A stretch of 62,593 nt of DNA from DASQFI01 sp035633215 (GCA_035633215.1 DASQFI010000075.1:1-62593); one strand, 5' to 3'; positions 7,767 through 16,759 are shown, counted from the stretch's first letter. Notes: a model not told the origin generated them from the letters alone. Program-made: numbers and translations.

Positions 7767-8680
7767 TCGCCACAGCGTCTTTGATCGTGAGCCTGATCTC
7801 GAGTGCGCTGCTCTCGCAGGGACGCGGTGGCGCACCTCCGATCTTCGTCCGCATCGATGCCGATTCGAACGCCCTTGCGACGGCGAAGGCACTGTATGAG
7901 TCGGCGTCGTACGAAGCGGCGCTCGAGCTGCTCTCAGCGGTGGACAAGCCTGATGCGCTCGAGCAAACCGAGCTGTATCGGGCGCTCTGCCTGCTCGCGC
8001 TCGGCAGGACTGGAGAGGCGGAACGATCGCTCGCGAGGATCGTCCTTCGCAAACCGCTTTACAAGCTCGAAGAATCGGAAACGCCGCCGAGGCTCGTCGC
8101 ACTGTTCAAGGACGTACGCAAACGAACGCTCCCGGCTGCAGCCCGCGAGCTGTACGTCCAGGCAAAGGCGAGTTTCGACGACAAGCGGTTCGACGCGGCG
8201 ACAGCCGAACTCAAGGACCTCCTCGCAGTTCTCGCCGACGCCGGAGTACCGGACGACGACGTGGGTCTGGCAGATCTCAAGATGCTGGCCGAAGGATTTC
8301 TCAGCCTGTCGAACGCCGAGCCTGCTGCTCGTAGGGTCAGCCCCCAGCCCGGGAAGGCCCCAGATGGGTCGACTGGTGCTCCGACGGTTTACTCAGCGCT
8401 TGACGTGGACGTGTCTCCACCTGTGGAGCTCGAGCGAAAAATTCCCGCCTGGAATCCTCCGGATCCGGCGACGAGGAACACGACATTCCAAGGCCTGCTC
8501 GAGGTCGTCATTGACGAGCGAGGCACGGTCGAATCGGCGGTCCTGAAGAGACCGGTCTTCCCGTTCTACAACGCGCCGCTCCTCGCATCCACCAAGCAGT
8601 GGCGGTTTGAGCCGGCCATGCGCAATGGGATTGCCGTGAAGTACCGGAAGGAATTCACCATCACCTTGCGCCCGCAGTAA
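7763..8680 (+). CDS. TonB-family energy-transducer-like protein
   Basis: A 305-residue exported protein. An N-terminal hydrophobic signal (residues 1-18) precedes a helical, TPR-like region (~35-190, with repeated ALYESASYEAALELL-type segments). A TonB C-terminal-like domain ends the protein: FQGLLEVVIDERGTVESAVL, a hydrophobic AP-LL pair and WRFEPAMRNG. TonB C-terminal domains contact outer-membrane receptors. Here the helical domain sits where the usual proline-rich spacer would be, so the protein may instead be a periplasmic partner of the PEGA protein. It overlaps the preceding stop by four bases. Confidence 0.75.
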   Translation: MIATASLIVSLISSALLSQGRGGAPPIFVRIDADSNALATAKALYESASYEAALELLSAVDKPDALEQTELYRALCLLALGRTGEAERSLARIVLRKPLYKLEESETPPRLVALFKDVRKRTLPAAARELYVQAKASFDDKRFDAATAELKDLLAVLADAGVPDDDVGLADLKMLAEGFLSLSNAEPAARRVSPQPGKAPDGSTGAPTVYSALDVDVSPPVELERKIPAWNPPDPATRNTTFQGLLEVVIDERGTVESAVLKRPVFPFYNAPLLASTKQWRFEPAMRNGIAVKYRKEFTITLRPQ

Positions 8681-8807
8681 GTCCGCCTGCAGGCAGACGC
8701 TCCGACTGGATGGCTCATCACGGTCCCGCGCTTCATCTCCTGCCTTTGAAGCTATTTCGGTGAGTGCCTACGCGGAAATACAACGCGCCGCCACACGCGC
8801 AGTTGCC

Positions 8808-11198
8808 TTATCGAAAGTTGTCCACCAGCATGAGTTCGTCGACTGACGAGTCAACACGCGAGAAGAAAACCGTGCGGCCGTCTGGAGACGCACTCAGGCC
8901 AAAGCCTACGGTCCCGAGGTTACGTGCAACTGTCGTTGACTGGCCAGTCGCAAAGTCAAAGTACTGCAGACGTGTCTCGCCTGACGGCCGGTTGGTGAAT
9001 GGCACGCCCGCTTCACCCGACAGCCGGTCGATATAGTAGATGCCGCCTTTGATCACATCGAAATTGCCAAGAACCACGCCGTCCAGCACCTTGACAGGCG
9101 CTCCACCGCTCAGGGGCAGGCGCCACACCGCGCTCGGCCGCTCCGCTCTCTCGACGTAATAGAGGTCGCGGCCGTCAGGGGACTCGATGGCAATCGTTCC
9201 GATATTGTTCGTGACTTGAACGGCGGCACCGCCCGATGCCGGCATCTTCCAAATGCGCGCCTCCCCCGACTGAACCACGGTGAAGTAGATCCATTGACTG
9301 TCTCGGGAAAAGCTGGGAAAGCCACCATTGGGCATATTCGTCGTCAGGTTTCGCGGCTTGCCGCCACGGGACGACACCAGGAGAATGTCGGGGCGTCCCT
9401 CCGGATCGCCGTGGAACGCGATCAGCTTGCCGTCGGGAGACCAGCGTGGGAAACCCGGCGTCATGCCCAGCGATGTGAGCTGGTCCGCATTCGATCCATC
9501 GGGAGCGGCAACCCAGATTTCGCTTTCGCCCGAGCGGTTCGACAAGAAAGCCACTTGAAGCCCGTTCGGCGAGAGGTTGGGAATCTGATCGCTCCGCGTG
9601 GAAGCGATGGCGGCAACCGGCGGTGTGGAAGCCGGAACGCCTGCCGCTGATGTGTCAACGCGCCACACATTCCCGTCTGCAAAACTGCGCACATATACCA
9701 GACGTTGCCGTCCGTCAGGGGTTCGTGAGACGATCGGGGTCAGACCGTCCTGACCAACAAAAGGCAGACGCGTTGGCGTGCCACGCCTTCGCGCATCGAG
9801 CCTCCATAGCGCGCCGCGGGCGGCGAACAGAATCTCGCGGCTGTCAGGCATCCACGCGGGTCTGCCTGCGCTGAGCGTCGACGTCAGGCGCACTGGTTCG
9901 CCGTCGGGAACCGCGTTGGCTTTCAATGACACGCGGTAAAACGCCCCGCTGAACGGCGTCGTGTCGCGACGGAAGATCAACGAACGACCGTCAGGTGAGA
10001 TCGCCGGATCGACATCAAGGACTTGGCCTTCCGGGTACGTCAACTGCCGCTTCTCGCCCGTGTCGAGAGCAATCAGAAACACGGCGTCCCACTTTCCTTC
10101 GCCTGGCGAATCGGTGACGAGCACGCACCTGGAGTCTGGGCACCACGCGAGTGAGATCGGGCGGTACATCGCCAAGCGTGTCTGGATCTCCGCCACCTTA
10201 CGTTCGGTGCCTCCCAACGGCGCAATGCGCCACACGCCACTCTTGCCTCCGGAAGGCTCGCGGCGAAGAAATGCAATCGTGCGCCCATCAGGCGACCAGC
10301 TCGGGCTGTAGTCATTGCTCGGATCGCTGGTCAGCCGATGAGGAGAACCGGCGCCGATCTGCTGAACGTAGATATCGGGGTTGTCCTGCTTCGGACCCGT
10401 CCAAGTGAAAACCACGAAGTTGCCATCGGGAGACAGCGATGGAGAGCGCATGACTCCCTGGAGCGACGTCAGCGGAAGGGCGCGCAGCGGCTCGGTTGAC
10501 ACGCGTCGCGACTGCACGGCGAAATACACCGCCACCGCTAAAACCGCGGCGAGCGCGAACAAGGCGGCCCCTCGTCGCGAGAACGCGAAGGAGCGCGGCG
10601 GGACGTGTCTCTGCGCGGTGCCGCTCGAGTCGGATTCGAGATCTTCGAGCGCCACTTTCGCATCTGCCATCGTCTGAGAGCGACGCGCGGGATCTTTCCG
10701 GAGGAAAGGCAGAACCGTTTTTTCGACGTCGGGCGGAACCGATGTGGTGAGACGCCTCGGAGGCGCTGGTTCCTGATTGACCCCCGCCAAAATCGAGAGC
10801 CGGAATTCGCCGGTAAAGGCCTCGCGTCCGATCTCTGCGGTACCCTCCGACGACGGCTGTCCGCCATTCGCAGGATTCACGGGCGTCACCGTCGCCGTGA
10901 ACCGGTACCCTCGCTTTGGGACCGTCCCGATGTACCGCCCGTTCTCAGCAGGGTCGCCAAGCGCCTTGCGGAGTGCGAACACGTTGTAGGCCAGGTTCGC
11001 TTCCTCAACGAAGGTTTCCGGCCACACCTTCTGTAGGAGATCCTCTTTGGAGATCAGTCGCCCAGGCTGCGCGACCAACGCCGCCAGCAGATCGAATGCC
11101 TTGGGTGTCAGGGGCACAGGCTGGCCATCCCGCAACAACACCCGCTCTCGTACGTCAATCAGGAACGGCCCGAATCGGCTCTGTGAAAGGTTCTCCAA
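8808..11198 (-). CDS. Winged-helix / beta-propeller membrane regulator with kinase-tail segment
   Basis: The start is taken at TTG 11198, nine bases after GGGAG; the frame opens at ATG 11414 but the extra 72 residues look non-native. Residues ~9-105 are an OmpR/PhoB-type winged helix (FGPFLIDVRERVLLRDG, then GRYIGTVPKRGYRF). Residues ~133-182 match the very end of a PknB-type Ser/Thr kinase domain (LSILAGVNQEPA, then VPPDVEKTV and LRKDPARRSQTMADAKVAL), with no catalytic kinase region. A membrane helix at ~211-228 leads to a TolB/PD40-type propeller with repeated SPDGxxIAF motifs. The topology suggests a sensor that reads the periplasm and binds DNA. It is divergent from the lipoprotein gene at 11550. 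Confidence 0.8.
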   Translation of the reverse strand: MENLSQSRFGPFLIDVRERVLLRDGQPVPLTPKAFDLLAALVAQPGRLISKEDLLQKVWPETFVEEANLAYNVFALRKALGDPAENGRYIGTVPKRGYRFTATVTPVNPANGGQPSSEGTAEIGREAFTGEFRLSILAGVNQEPAPPRRLTTSVPPDVEKTVLPFLRKDPARRSQTMADAKVALEDLESDSSGTAQRHVPPRSFAFSRRGAALFALAAVLAVAVYFAVQSRRVSTEPLRALPLTSLQGVMRSPSLSPDGNFVVFTWTGPKQDNPDIYVQQIGAGSPHRLTSDPSNDYSPSWSPDGRTIAFLRREPSGGKSGVWRIAPLGGTERKVAEIQTRLAMYRPISLAWCPDSRCVLVTDSPGEGKWDAVFLIALDTGEKRQLTYPEGQVLDVDPAISPDGRSLIFRRDTTPFSGAFYRVSLKANAVPDGEPVRLTSTLSAGRPAWMPDSREILFAARGALWRLDARRRGTPTRLPFVGQDGLTPIVSRTPDGRQRLVYVRSFADGNVWRVDTSAAGVPASTPPVAAIASTRSDQIPNLSPNGLQVAFLSNRSGESEIWVAAPDGSNADQLTSLGMTPGFPRWSPDGKLIAFHGDPEGRPDILLVSSRGGKPRNLTTNMPNGGFPSFSRDSQWIYFTVVQSGEARIWKMPASGGAAVQVTNNIGTIAIESPDGRDLYYVERAERPSAVWRLPLSGGAPVKVLDGVVLGNFDVIKGGIYYIDRLSGEAGVPFTNRPSGETRLQYFDFATGQSTTVARNLGTVGFGLSASPDGRTVFFSRVDSSVDELMLVDNFR

Positions 11199-11549
11199 CC
11201 GCTTGCGCTCCCGCCATTTAGACCCGTGCCGAGGGCCCCGAGGGTACCACGTTCCGTGTCCGAGGCATGCCAAGCCTCCCAAACTGCGATTGTGTAGCTC
11301 TAACCGCGTCCACCGGGAACCGGTGCCCGGCACAGGCACGGACGCCGGCCACCCCCGGCGAAGCGCTTGGCAACCCCCCAAACACTGCTCGAAGACGCTC
11401 AAATGAATATCCAAGCGTTTTTCAAACGTGTTTCTAAAGACGCCGCGATTACCGGCGACGTACCTTCTGCCGTCGGCGCGTGAACTCGAGGCCCGGGCAC
11501 CAGCCCGCGGCCGTTATTCGCGCCGTTTCTTCAACGGAAGGGGATCCCA

Positions 11550-12098
11550 ATGCGAGCGATCATTCTCGGTGTGTGTGTGTTCACGGCCGGCTGCAGCGGC
11601 CAAGCTCTGGATTCACCAACGTCGCCAACTGCGGCGACTGCCGCGCCGGTTCAAACGCAGGCGCAAAGCGGTACACAGCTGCCGTTCCGCGGCTCATACA
11701 TTGGAGAGACCACGGGCGCGGTGAACTGTCCTCCGACGTGCCCGCCCACGCTCCTCAGAGTGAGAGGGAGCTACACGGGTGAAGCGACCCACCTCGGTCG
11801 GTTCACGGCCACGTCCGTGGATGAGGTTAATCTGGCCAGTACGGCGAGCATCGGGACCTTCAGGTTCACGGCAGCGAATGGAGACCAGTTGCTTACCGAA
11901 ACAACTGGTTCAGAAGACGAGTTCATTCCGCCGAATATCTCGCGCGTCACGCTGATTGCCACGATCGTCGGTGGGACCGGTCGTTTCGCTGCGGCCACCG
12001 GAACGTTTACGGTCCGTTTTACCGGCAGGATTGATTTTGCGTCTGGAACGTCGTCTCTAACCGGATCATTCGATGGATACATCACCCTGAACAGGTGA
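11550..12098 (+). CDS. Small exported lipoprotein
   Basis: A 182-residue protein with a short signal peptide ending in a lipobox, FTAGC, so it is predicted to be lipidated on that Cys. A Thr/Ala-rich spacer follows, then a beta-rich C-terminal domain with alternating Gly/Thr (TIVGGTGRFAAATGTFTV). This resembles secreted proteins in which a GGTGRF-A-ATGT phrase recurs, but no function is known to me. A GGAAGGGG ribosome site lies about six bases before ATG 11550. It is divergent from the winged-helix/propeller regulator, which is a candidate controller. Confidence 0.75.
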   Translation: MRAIILGVCVFTAGCSGQALDSPTSPTAATAAPVQTQAQSGTQLPFRGSYIGETTGAVNCPPTCPPTLLRVRGSYTGEATHLGRFTATSVDEVNLASTASIGTFRFTAANGDQLLTETTGSEDEFIPPNISRVTLIATIVGGTGRFAAATGTFTVRFTGRIDFASGTSSLTGSFDGYITLNR

Positions 12099-12187
12099 GG
12101 TGGCGTTGACGCCGAGGCGGCTCGGTGAACCAGTTGTCGGGCGACCGCACGGTCACGCCGCCGCCCGGCAGAACGGCAAATAACGCT

Positions 12188-12246
12188 GGTTGCGAGCCCC
12201 GCAACCAAAGTTTTGCGGGGGTTTCGGCGAGAGCCGAGACCCCCGT
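12188..12246. repeat. Two-hairpin element, copy B
   Basis: Hairpin 1 is GGTTGCG (12188-12194), loop AGCCC, CGCAACC (12200-12206). After AAAGTTTT comes hairpin 2, 14 bp (12215-12228 with 12233-12246) closed by GAGA. Compared with copy A, the pair C6316-G6337 is G12220-C12241 here. The remaining 12099-12503 sequence holds no supported gene. Confidence 0.7.
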
Positions 12247-12503
12247 TGTCGTTTCATCCTGGCGGCGTGACCAATTCTCCGCACCTTACACGCTCTAATT
12301 TGCGTCCGCTTCGAATGAAAAGACGTCGTACGGGAAATCGCAATTCTCGATGCGGCAGTGGGAGCACTGCCCTCGGGGCCAGAAAAGCTGGCCGTGCAGC
12401 AGAGCCTGGCGCGGTTGATCGTCGCGCTCGCGGCGTGTGGATTCCCGCTGCGTCGGGGCGTTGAGTTGCCGCCCGCGTGACGACTGCGGAGGTGCGCCTG
12501 CGA

Positions 12504-12690
12504 TCAGGCGGCGGTCGATCCTCTCTCGTGGGCGATCACCCACCGCCGGTAGAGGTCGGCAGCTGCTTCCGGCCAGCGTGGATATCTGAAGCCAACCCCG
12601 CCATCGAGCAACCGCCCCGGCACCAGGCGCCGGCTCTTCAGCACCAGTTCCGTTTCGGTCTGCATGAAGACCGCGCCGACCTTGAGCATC
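12504..12690 (-). pseudogene. C-terminal tail of a TIGR01777-type epimerase
   Basis: The last ~62 codons match the C-terminal (DUF1731-like) end of SDR-type nucleotide-sugar epimerases of the YfcH/TIGR01777 group: TETELVLKSRRLVPGRLL, then GFRYPRWPEAAADL. The Rossmann-fold N-terminal 230 or so residues are absent. The upstream sequence is instead the opposite-strand TetR gene. It is a leftover of a deletion or rearrangement that placed the TetR gene here. Confidence 0.65.
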
Positions 12691-13392
12691 CCTCGCAAGC
12701 GGGGCCGTCCGCCCGGGCGGACGCCGGAAGGCGAGGCCACGCGCGCTCGCTTGTACGAGACGGCAATCGAACTAATCGCCGAACGTGGGTACGAAGCGAC
12801 GACGATGCGGGACGTCGCCACACGGGCAGGCGTGAGCCCGGGATTGCTGTATCGCTACTTTCCCAGCAAGCGATCGGTCGTCCTGGCGCTCTATGACGAC
12901 CTCTCCGAGAAGTTCGCGCACCAGGCGGCCGCCATGCCTGCAGGCAAATGGCGCGACCGGTTCATGTTCGCGCTGGAACTCAGCCTGCAGGTCCTCGGCC
13001 CGCATCGCGTGACGATGCGGGCGCTCGCGCCCATTCTGGTAGGCGACGCAGAAGAGGGGGTGTTTGCCGAACGGACGGCGTTTTCTCGACGCCGAATCCA
13101 GACGGCTTTCGAAAGGGCCGTGACCGGGGCCTCGGACGCGCCGCCGAGAACGCTCGCTGAGGCAGTCGGGCGGTTGCTGTACCTCCTGCACCTCGGCATC
13201 ATCCTCTGGTGGCTGCTCGACCGCAGCCGTCGGCAGCGGGCGACGACCGCGCTGGTCGAGCTGTTCCGACAGATCCTGCCCTCAGCCGCGCTCGCGCTTC
13301 ATCTGCGGCCGGTGAGGAGCTTCGTGCAGTCTACCGATGGTCTCTTTATCGAGGGGCTCCTGGGAACGCAGATGTCGCCCCCCGGACGATGA
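12664..13392 (+). CDS. TetR-family transcriptional regulator
   Basis: A 242-residue protein with a basic leader (RKRGRPPGRTP) and a TetR N-terminal helix-turn-helix at ~28-75 (ARLYETAIELIAERGYEA, then GVSPGLLYRYFPSKRSVVLALY). The C-terminal ligand domain is all-helical with hydrophobic stretches (LLYLLHLGIILWWLLD). The family represses a neighbouring gene until a small molecule binds. The start codon lies inside the antisense epimerase remnant, so the 5' region may have been swapped. No palindromic operator is obvious, and the target is unknown; no transporter lies directly adjacent. Confidence 0.85.
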   Translation: MKTAPTLSIPRKRGRPPGRTPEGEATRARLYETAIELIAERGYEATTMRDVATRAGVSPGLLYRYFPSKRSVVLALYDDLSEKFAHQAAAMPAGKWRDRFMFALELSLQVLGPHRVTMRALAPILVGDAEEGVFAERTAFSRRRIQTAFERAVTGASDAPPRTLAEAVGRLLYLLHLGIILWWLLDRSRRQRATTALVELFRQILPSAALALHLRPVRSFVQSTDGLFIEGLLGTQMSPPGR

Positions 13393-13427
13393 ATTGCCGT
13401 GAACCTTTCCTGTCTACCACCCGTCAT

Positions 13428-13463
13428 TATACTTGACTACGCTATACTCGCTTACGCTATAGT
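13428..13463 (+). promoter_or_regulatory. 15-bp periodic promoter/operator of padR
   Basis: Three direct copies start at 13428, 13443 and 13458: TATACTTGACTACGC, TATACTCGCTTACGC and TATAGT. The third is a good -10 box, and TTGACT at 13433-13438 could be a -35 (spacer 19). The -10 ends seven bases before the ATG at 13470, so the transcript may be leaderless. PadR proteins commonly autoregulate at such AT-rich sites. Confidence 0.55.
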
Positions 13464-13469
13464 TGCCAC

Positions 13470-13823
13470 ATGCCTGACCCGAAACCCGAGTCCTTGCTGC
13501 CGCTCCAGACGGCCGTCTTTCACATCCTGATCGCGCTCGCCGACCGCGATCGTCACGGCTACGCGATCATGCAGGACGTCGCCGCCAGGACCGATGGCAA
13601 GGTCCAGCTCAGCGCGGGCACGCTCTACAGCTCCATCCGCCGCATGCTCGAACAAGGCCTGATTGAAGAGCTCGACCGGAGCCCGGATCCGTCGAGCACG
13701 GACGAACGCCGCCGCTATTACCGGCTCACGCGGTTCGGCAAGCGCGTCGCCGCGGCGGAAGTGGGACGCCTGAACACGCTGGTCCAGCAGGCGCGGGCCA
13801 CGGGACTGGTGCCCGGCGCATGA
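13470..13823 (+). CDS. PadR-family transcriptional regulator
   Basis: A 117-residue winged-helix protein with typical PadR phrases: AVFHILIALADRDRHGYAIM, SAGTLYSSIRRMLEQGLIEE and RRRYYRLTRFGKRV. The C-terminal dimerisation helix is short. It overlaps the permease gene by four bases (ATGA at 13820-13823). In Acidobacteria, PadR genes typically sit directly before large orphan ABC permeases and are thought to control them. Here the partner permease is truncated, so the regulator may be orphaned. Confidence 0.85.
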   Translation: MPDPKPESLLPLQTAVFHILIALADRDRHGYAIMQDVAARTDGKVQLSAGTLYSSIRRMLEQGLIEELDRSPDPSSTDERRRYYRLTRFGKRVAAAEVGRLNTLVQQARATGLVPGA

Positions 13824-14755
13824 GCCGTGCGCCAGCGCCCTACCGGGCACTGCTGCGGTGCTACCCGGCCGCGTTCCGGGAAGAGTACGGCGATCAGATG
13901 TCCCTGATGTTCGCCGAGCAGCTCGGCGACGCGCGGCGAACCGGCCGTCGTCTCGCCCAGGCGGCGCTGTGGGGACGCGCGGTCGGCGATGCGTGCCTCG
14001 TCGCCCCCAGGGAACATGCGCACGTCATCCGCCAGGACCTGCGTTACGCGCTCCGGATCATGCTGGCACGGCCGACCTTCACCATCGTCGCGGTGCTGTC
14101 GCTGGCGTTCGGCATCGGCGCGAACACCGCGATCTTCAGTTTGTGGCACGGCATGCTGTACGCGTCGCTGCCGGGCGTCCGCGATCCTCATCAGCTCTTG
14201 ATGCTGACCAATCCGGATGCCTCTGGCTCGTGGAATGGCAGATGGGATGGCCGCACCGACGGACCGCGCGCGTGGCTGACCTACGAAGAATTCGAGGAGA
14301 TGCGGAATCACGCCGGGTCCTTCTCTGGCGTCATGGCCTCGCAGAGCAGTCTCAATACCTGGCAGGTCCAATTCGAGGGAAGCGCCGAGGCCGAGGAAGA
14401 CGCGCGCGGACGTCTCGTCTCGGGCGGCTTCTTCGACGTGCTCGGCGTGCATCCCGCCATCGGCAGGTTGTTCACGACGGCGGAGGACCAGGCGGCGACC
14501 GGCCACGCCGTGATCAGCTACGACTACTGGCAGCAGCGTTTCAACGGCCGTCCCGACGTCGTCGGAAAAAGCTTCAGAATCAAGCGAGCCACACTCACGA
14601 TCGTCGGCGTCGCGCCGGCCGGCCGCCAGATGCTCCTGGCCAGCGGTTTGGCCTTGCGGAGGCTCTGCGCCAGCTGCGACGTGGCGGACGCCGGCAATTC
14701 GTCGGGCGGACGAGTGGATGGCTGGTCGCTGCCGACGGCAAGCAGCGCGATGTAG
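13820..14755 (+). pseudogene. Acidobacterial orphan ABC permease, 3'-truncated
   Basis: The first ~264 codons match the N-terminal part of MacB/FtsX-like duplicated permeases: leader RCYPAAFREEYGDQM, RQDLRYALRIM, a membrane helix with LSLAFGIGANTAIFS, then the periplasmic MacB-PCD domain up to TLTIVGVAPAG. Family members run ~800-900 residues with eight membrane helices. Here homology stops near 14612 and the remaining ~45 codons are antisense to another gene fragment. The remaining membrane helices are gone, so a working permease is unlikely. Confidence 0.75.
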
Positions 14756-14793
14756 ACCGCGAGGAGGATCGTCGCCGTGCGCACGTCGGTCAT
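14630..14793 (-). pseudogene. 5' fragment of an exported protein gene
   Basis: The ATG at 14793 begins MTDVRTATILLAVYIALLAV, a credible signal peptide or anchor. About 35 further residues follow (SATSQLAQSLRKAKPLARS) before the frame runs into sequence antisense to the truncated permease. Two unrelated truncated genes thus meet near 14615-14640, as expected at a deletion junction. The family is not recognised. Confidence 0.45.
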
Positions 14794-14844
14794 GAGGCAA
14801 CTCGCGGGCCAGGTGGCTGGCGGAGGGTCAAGAACTGAACGTGG

Positions 14845-15927
14845 CTATTTTGTGTCCACCTCGACCTCCGATCCCACGAACTTTGCATATCTGGCCGCCT
14901 CGGCATCGAGCGCCCGCCGTTCGCCTGGCGCGAGCGGCCGGTAGAGCCTGAGCTCGATCACGACCCGGCCGGCCCGAGCAGACCGTTTCCAGGTGCCGCG
15001 CAGCTTGCCGTCGATCACGAGGTAGTACGGGAATTCGAGCGGATTGGCGGGAGCGGCCCTACGATCCCTGATGCTCTGACGGTCCTTGTACGCAATCAGA
15101 TACTCGTCGTAGTTGGGCAGGAGATGGAGAGACGAGGACGGTTTCGTTCTCGCCGGACCCGAGTCCGCAAGCCAGTGCACCCGGCCGTCGATCGTCTCCT
15201 GGCGGAGGGCGCCGCCGGCCGCGTCGATGCCGCCCCTGGCGTCCTTGACCATCAGACCGGACCACCAGACGTAGTCGGGCAGCGTGGCCGGGCCGTGGCT
15301 CGTGAAGTAGCGCGTCGCGAGCGCGGCAAGCGCCTCGTCTCGTTTCATCGACGGAGTCCGAGTTAACGGCGCGCGCTGGTCGAGCAACGCATAGGTGAAC
15401 TGCTTGCCCCGGCACGCGCCGCTGCAGATGACGCCGTCGAGCTCGCCGCGCATCATCAGATAGGCCAGCCGCTGACCTTCGGCCTGGATGCCAGACCTCT
15501 CCAGCGCCGCCGCGAGCTCGAGGCGCGTGAGGTGCGTGCCTGCACCGAGCGCCTTCTCGATGATTCGGCGGCTGCGCGCGAAGACCGGCGCGTCGAGTCC
15601 GGTCTTCTTGTAGTAATGGGCGTTGATCGCGTTCACCCGGGGACCGGAAATCGACAGCATCCAGCGAATGTCGGCGGGCGAGACGAAATGCCAGGTGGGC
15701 CGCAGGATGTGGATGCGCAGGATCCGACCCTCGTCACAGGCCCGCGCAATGCCGGCGTCCGTGCTGCCCGTGGCGCGCCGTCCGAGCGCCCACCGCGCGC
15801 CTGGATAGTCCTGCGCCTGCACAGCGCCCAGCCAGGAGACGACGGCCTCGGGCGCGCGTGTGTCCGTTCTCAGCAGTTTCTGATTGCGCAGCCGGCTGGC
15901 CGCAATGTGGTCGAGCGCGTCGCTCAT
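14845..15927 (-). CDS. AlkZ-like winged-helix DNA glycosylase
   Basis: A 360-residue protein of the HTH_42 (AlkZ/YcaQ) family. Tandem winged helices are expected. The signature GAVQAQDYPGARWAL places Gln37 and Gln39 at the QxQ motif used for base excision in this superfamily. Further family phrases are ILRPTWHFV, GPATLPDYVWWSGL and LLPNYDEYLIAYKDR. Members remove alkylated bases or interstrand crosslinks. Ada lies 1.2 kb away on the opposite strand, so alkylation-repair functions are locally grouped. The start at ATG 15927 has no strong ribosome site. Confidence 0.85.
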   Translation of the reverse strand: MSDALDHIAASRLRNQKLLRTDTRAPEAVVSWLGAVQAQDYPGARWALGRRATGSTDAGIARACDEGRILRIHILRPTWHFVSPADIRWMLSISGPRVNAINAHYYKKTGLDAPVFARSRRIIEKALGAGTHLTRLELAAALERSGIQAEGQRLAYLMMRGELDGVICSGACRGKQFTYALLDQRAPLTRTPSMKRDEALAALATRYFTSHGPATLPDYVWWSGLMVKDARGGIDAAGGALRQETIDGRVHWLADSGPARTKPSSSLHLLPNYDEYLIAYKDRQSIRDRRAAPANPLEFPYYLVIDGKLRGTWKRSARAGRVVIELRLYRPLAPGERRALDAEAARYAKFVGSEVEVDTK

Positions 15928-15967
15928 CGAACAGTGAGTGTGTCACGTAGAATAGCTGGTTGCGGAC

Positions 15968-16759
15968 ATGCCCGATATTCTCGTCATCCTCGCTCTCGGT
16001 TTTTCTCTTGGCGTGCGGCACGCGACGGACGCCGATCACGTCGTTGCCGTGACGACGATCGTCACCCGACAGCGCGACATCCTCGCCGCCGCCGTGACCG
16101 GCCTGTTGTGGGGCCTCGGCCACACGCTGACCGTCATCGTGGTTGGCTCGGGAATCATCCTGTTCAATCTGGTGATCCCCAACTGGGTCGGCATGGGGAT
16201 GGAGCTTTCCGTCGGCCTGATGCTGGTCCTCCTGGGGTTGTACAACCTCGCGGCGTTCTTCAATCTTCGGCCTGGTGTCTGGCGCGGTGCGGGCACCGGC
16301 TCGTCCGAAGTGGTGCACTCGCACGCGCACAGCCATGGCGATTACGTGCACAGCCATCCCCATGGACACGCGCCGGACGCGCATCCGCATCGGGCGGACC
16401 AGACGCCGCTCTCCGCCATCGATCGGCGGTTCGGGGAATCCCGCTTTTACAGCCGCGCGCGCCCGATTGTCGTTGGCGTCGTGCACGGTCTGGCAGGATC
16501 GGCCGCGGTGACGCTGCTGGTCGTAGCCGCCGTTCGCGATGCCGCGTCGGCGATCGCCTACCTGCTCGTGTTCGGCCTGGGCACGATCGTCGGGATGACG
16601 CTCATCACCATGAGTCTCGCGTCGGCGCTTCGATTCGCGGGCGCGCGGTCGGAGACCGCCAGCCGGCGCCTCGGCCTGATCGCCGGTGTGGCGAGCATCG
16701 TCTTTGGCGTGGTGTTCGCCTACGACGTCTGGTCAAGCGGCGCGCCGCCCGGTGACTGA
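15968..16759 (+). CDS. Nickel/cobalt-type transporter (UreH/NicO-like)
   Basis: A 263-residue integral membrane protein with about six helices. The first helix carries RHATDADH, the His-x4-Asp-His metal-selectivity signature of NiCoT-related transporters. A cytoplasmic or periplasmic loop (~112-142) is rich in His (HSHAHSHGDYVHSHPHGH), fit for metal binding. A late helix has the GLAGSAAVTLL motif seen in UreH-like proteins. It probably exports or imports Ni2+ or Co2+. No urease or hydrogenase genes are in the window. ATG 15968 is preceded by a weak site only. Confidence 0.8.
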   Translation: MPDILVILALGFSLGVRHATDADHVVAVTTIVTRQRDILAAAVTGLLWGLGHTLTVIVVGSGIILFNLVIPNWVGMGMELSVGLMLVLLGLYNLAAFFNLRPGVWRGAGTGSSEVVHSHAHSHGDYVHSHPHGHAPDAHPHRADQTPLSAIDRRFGESRFYSRARPIVVGVVHGLAGSAAVTLLVVAAVRDAASAIAYLLVFGLGTIVGMTLITMSLASALRFAGARSETASRRLGLIAGVASIVFGVVFAYDVWSSGAPPGD

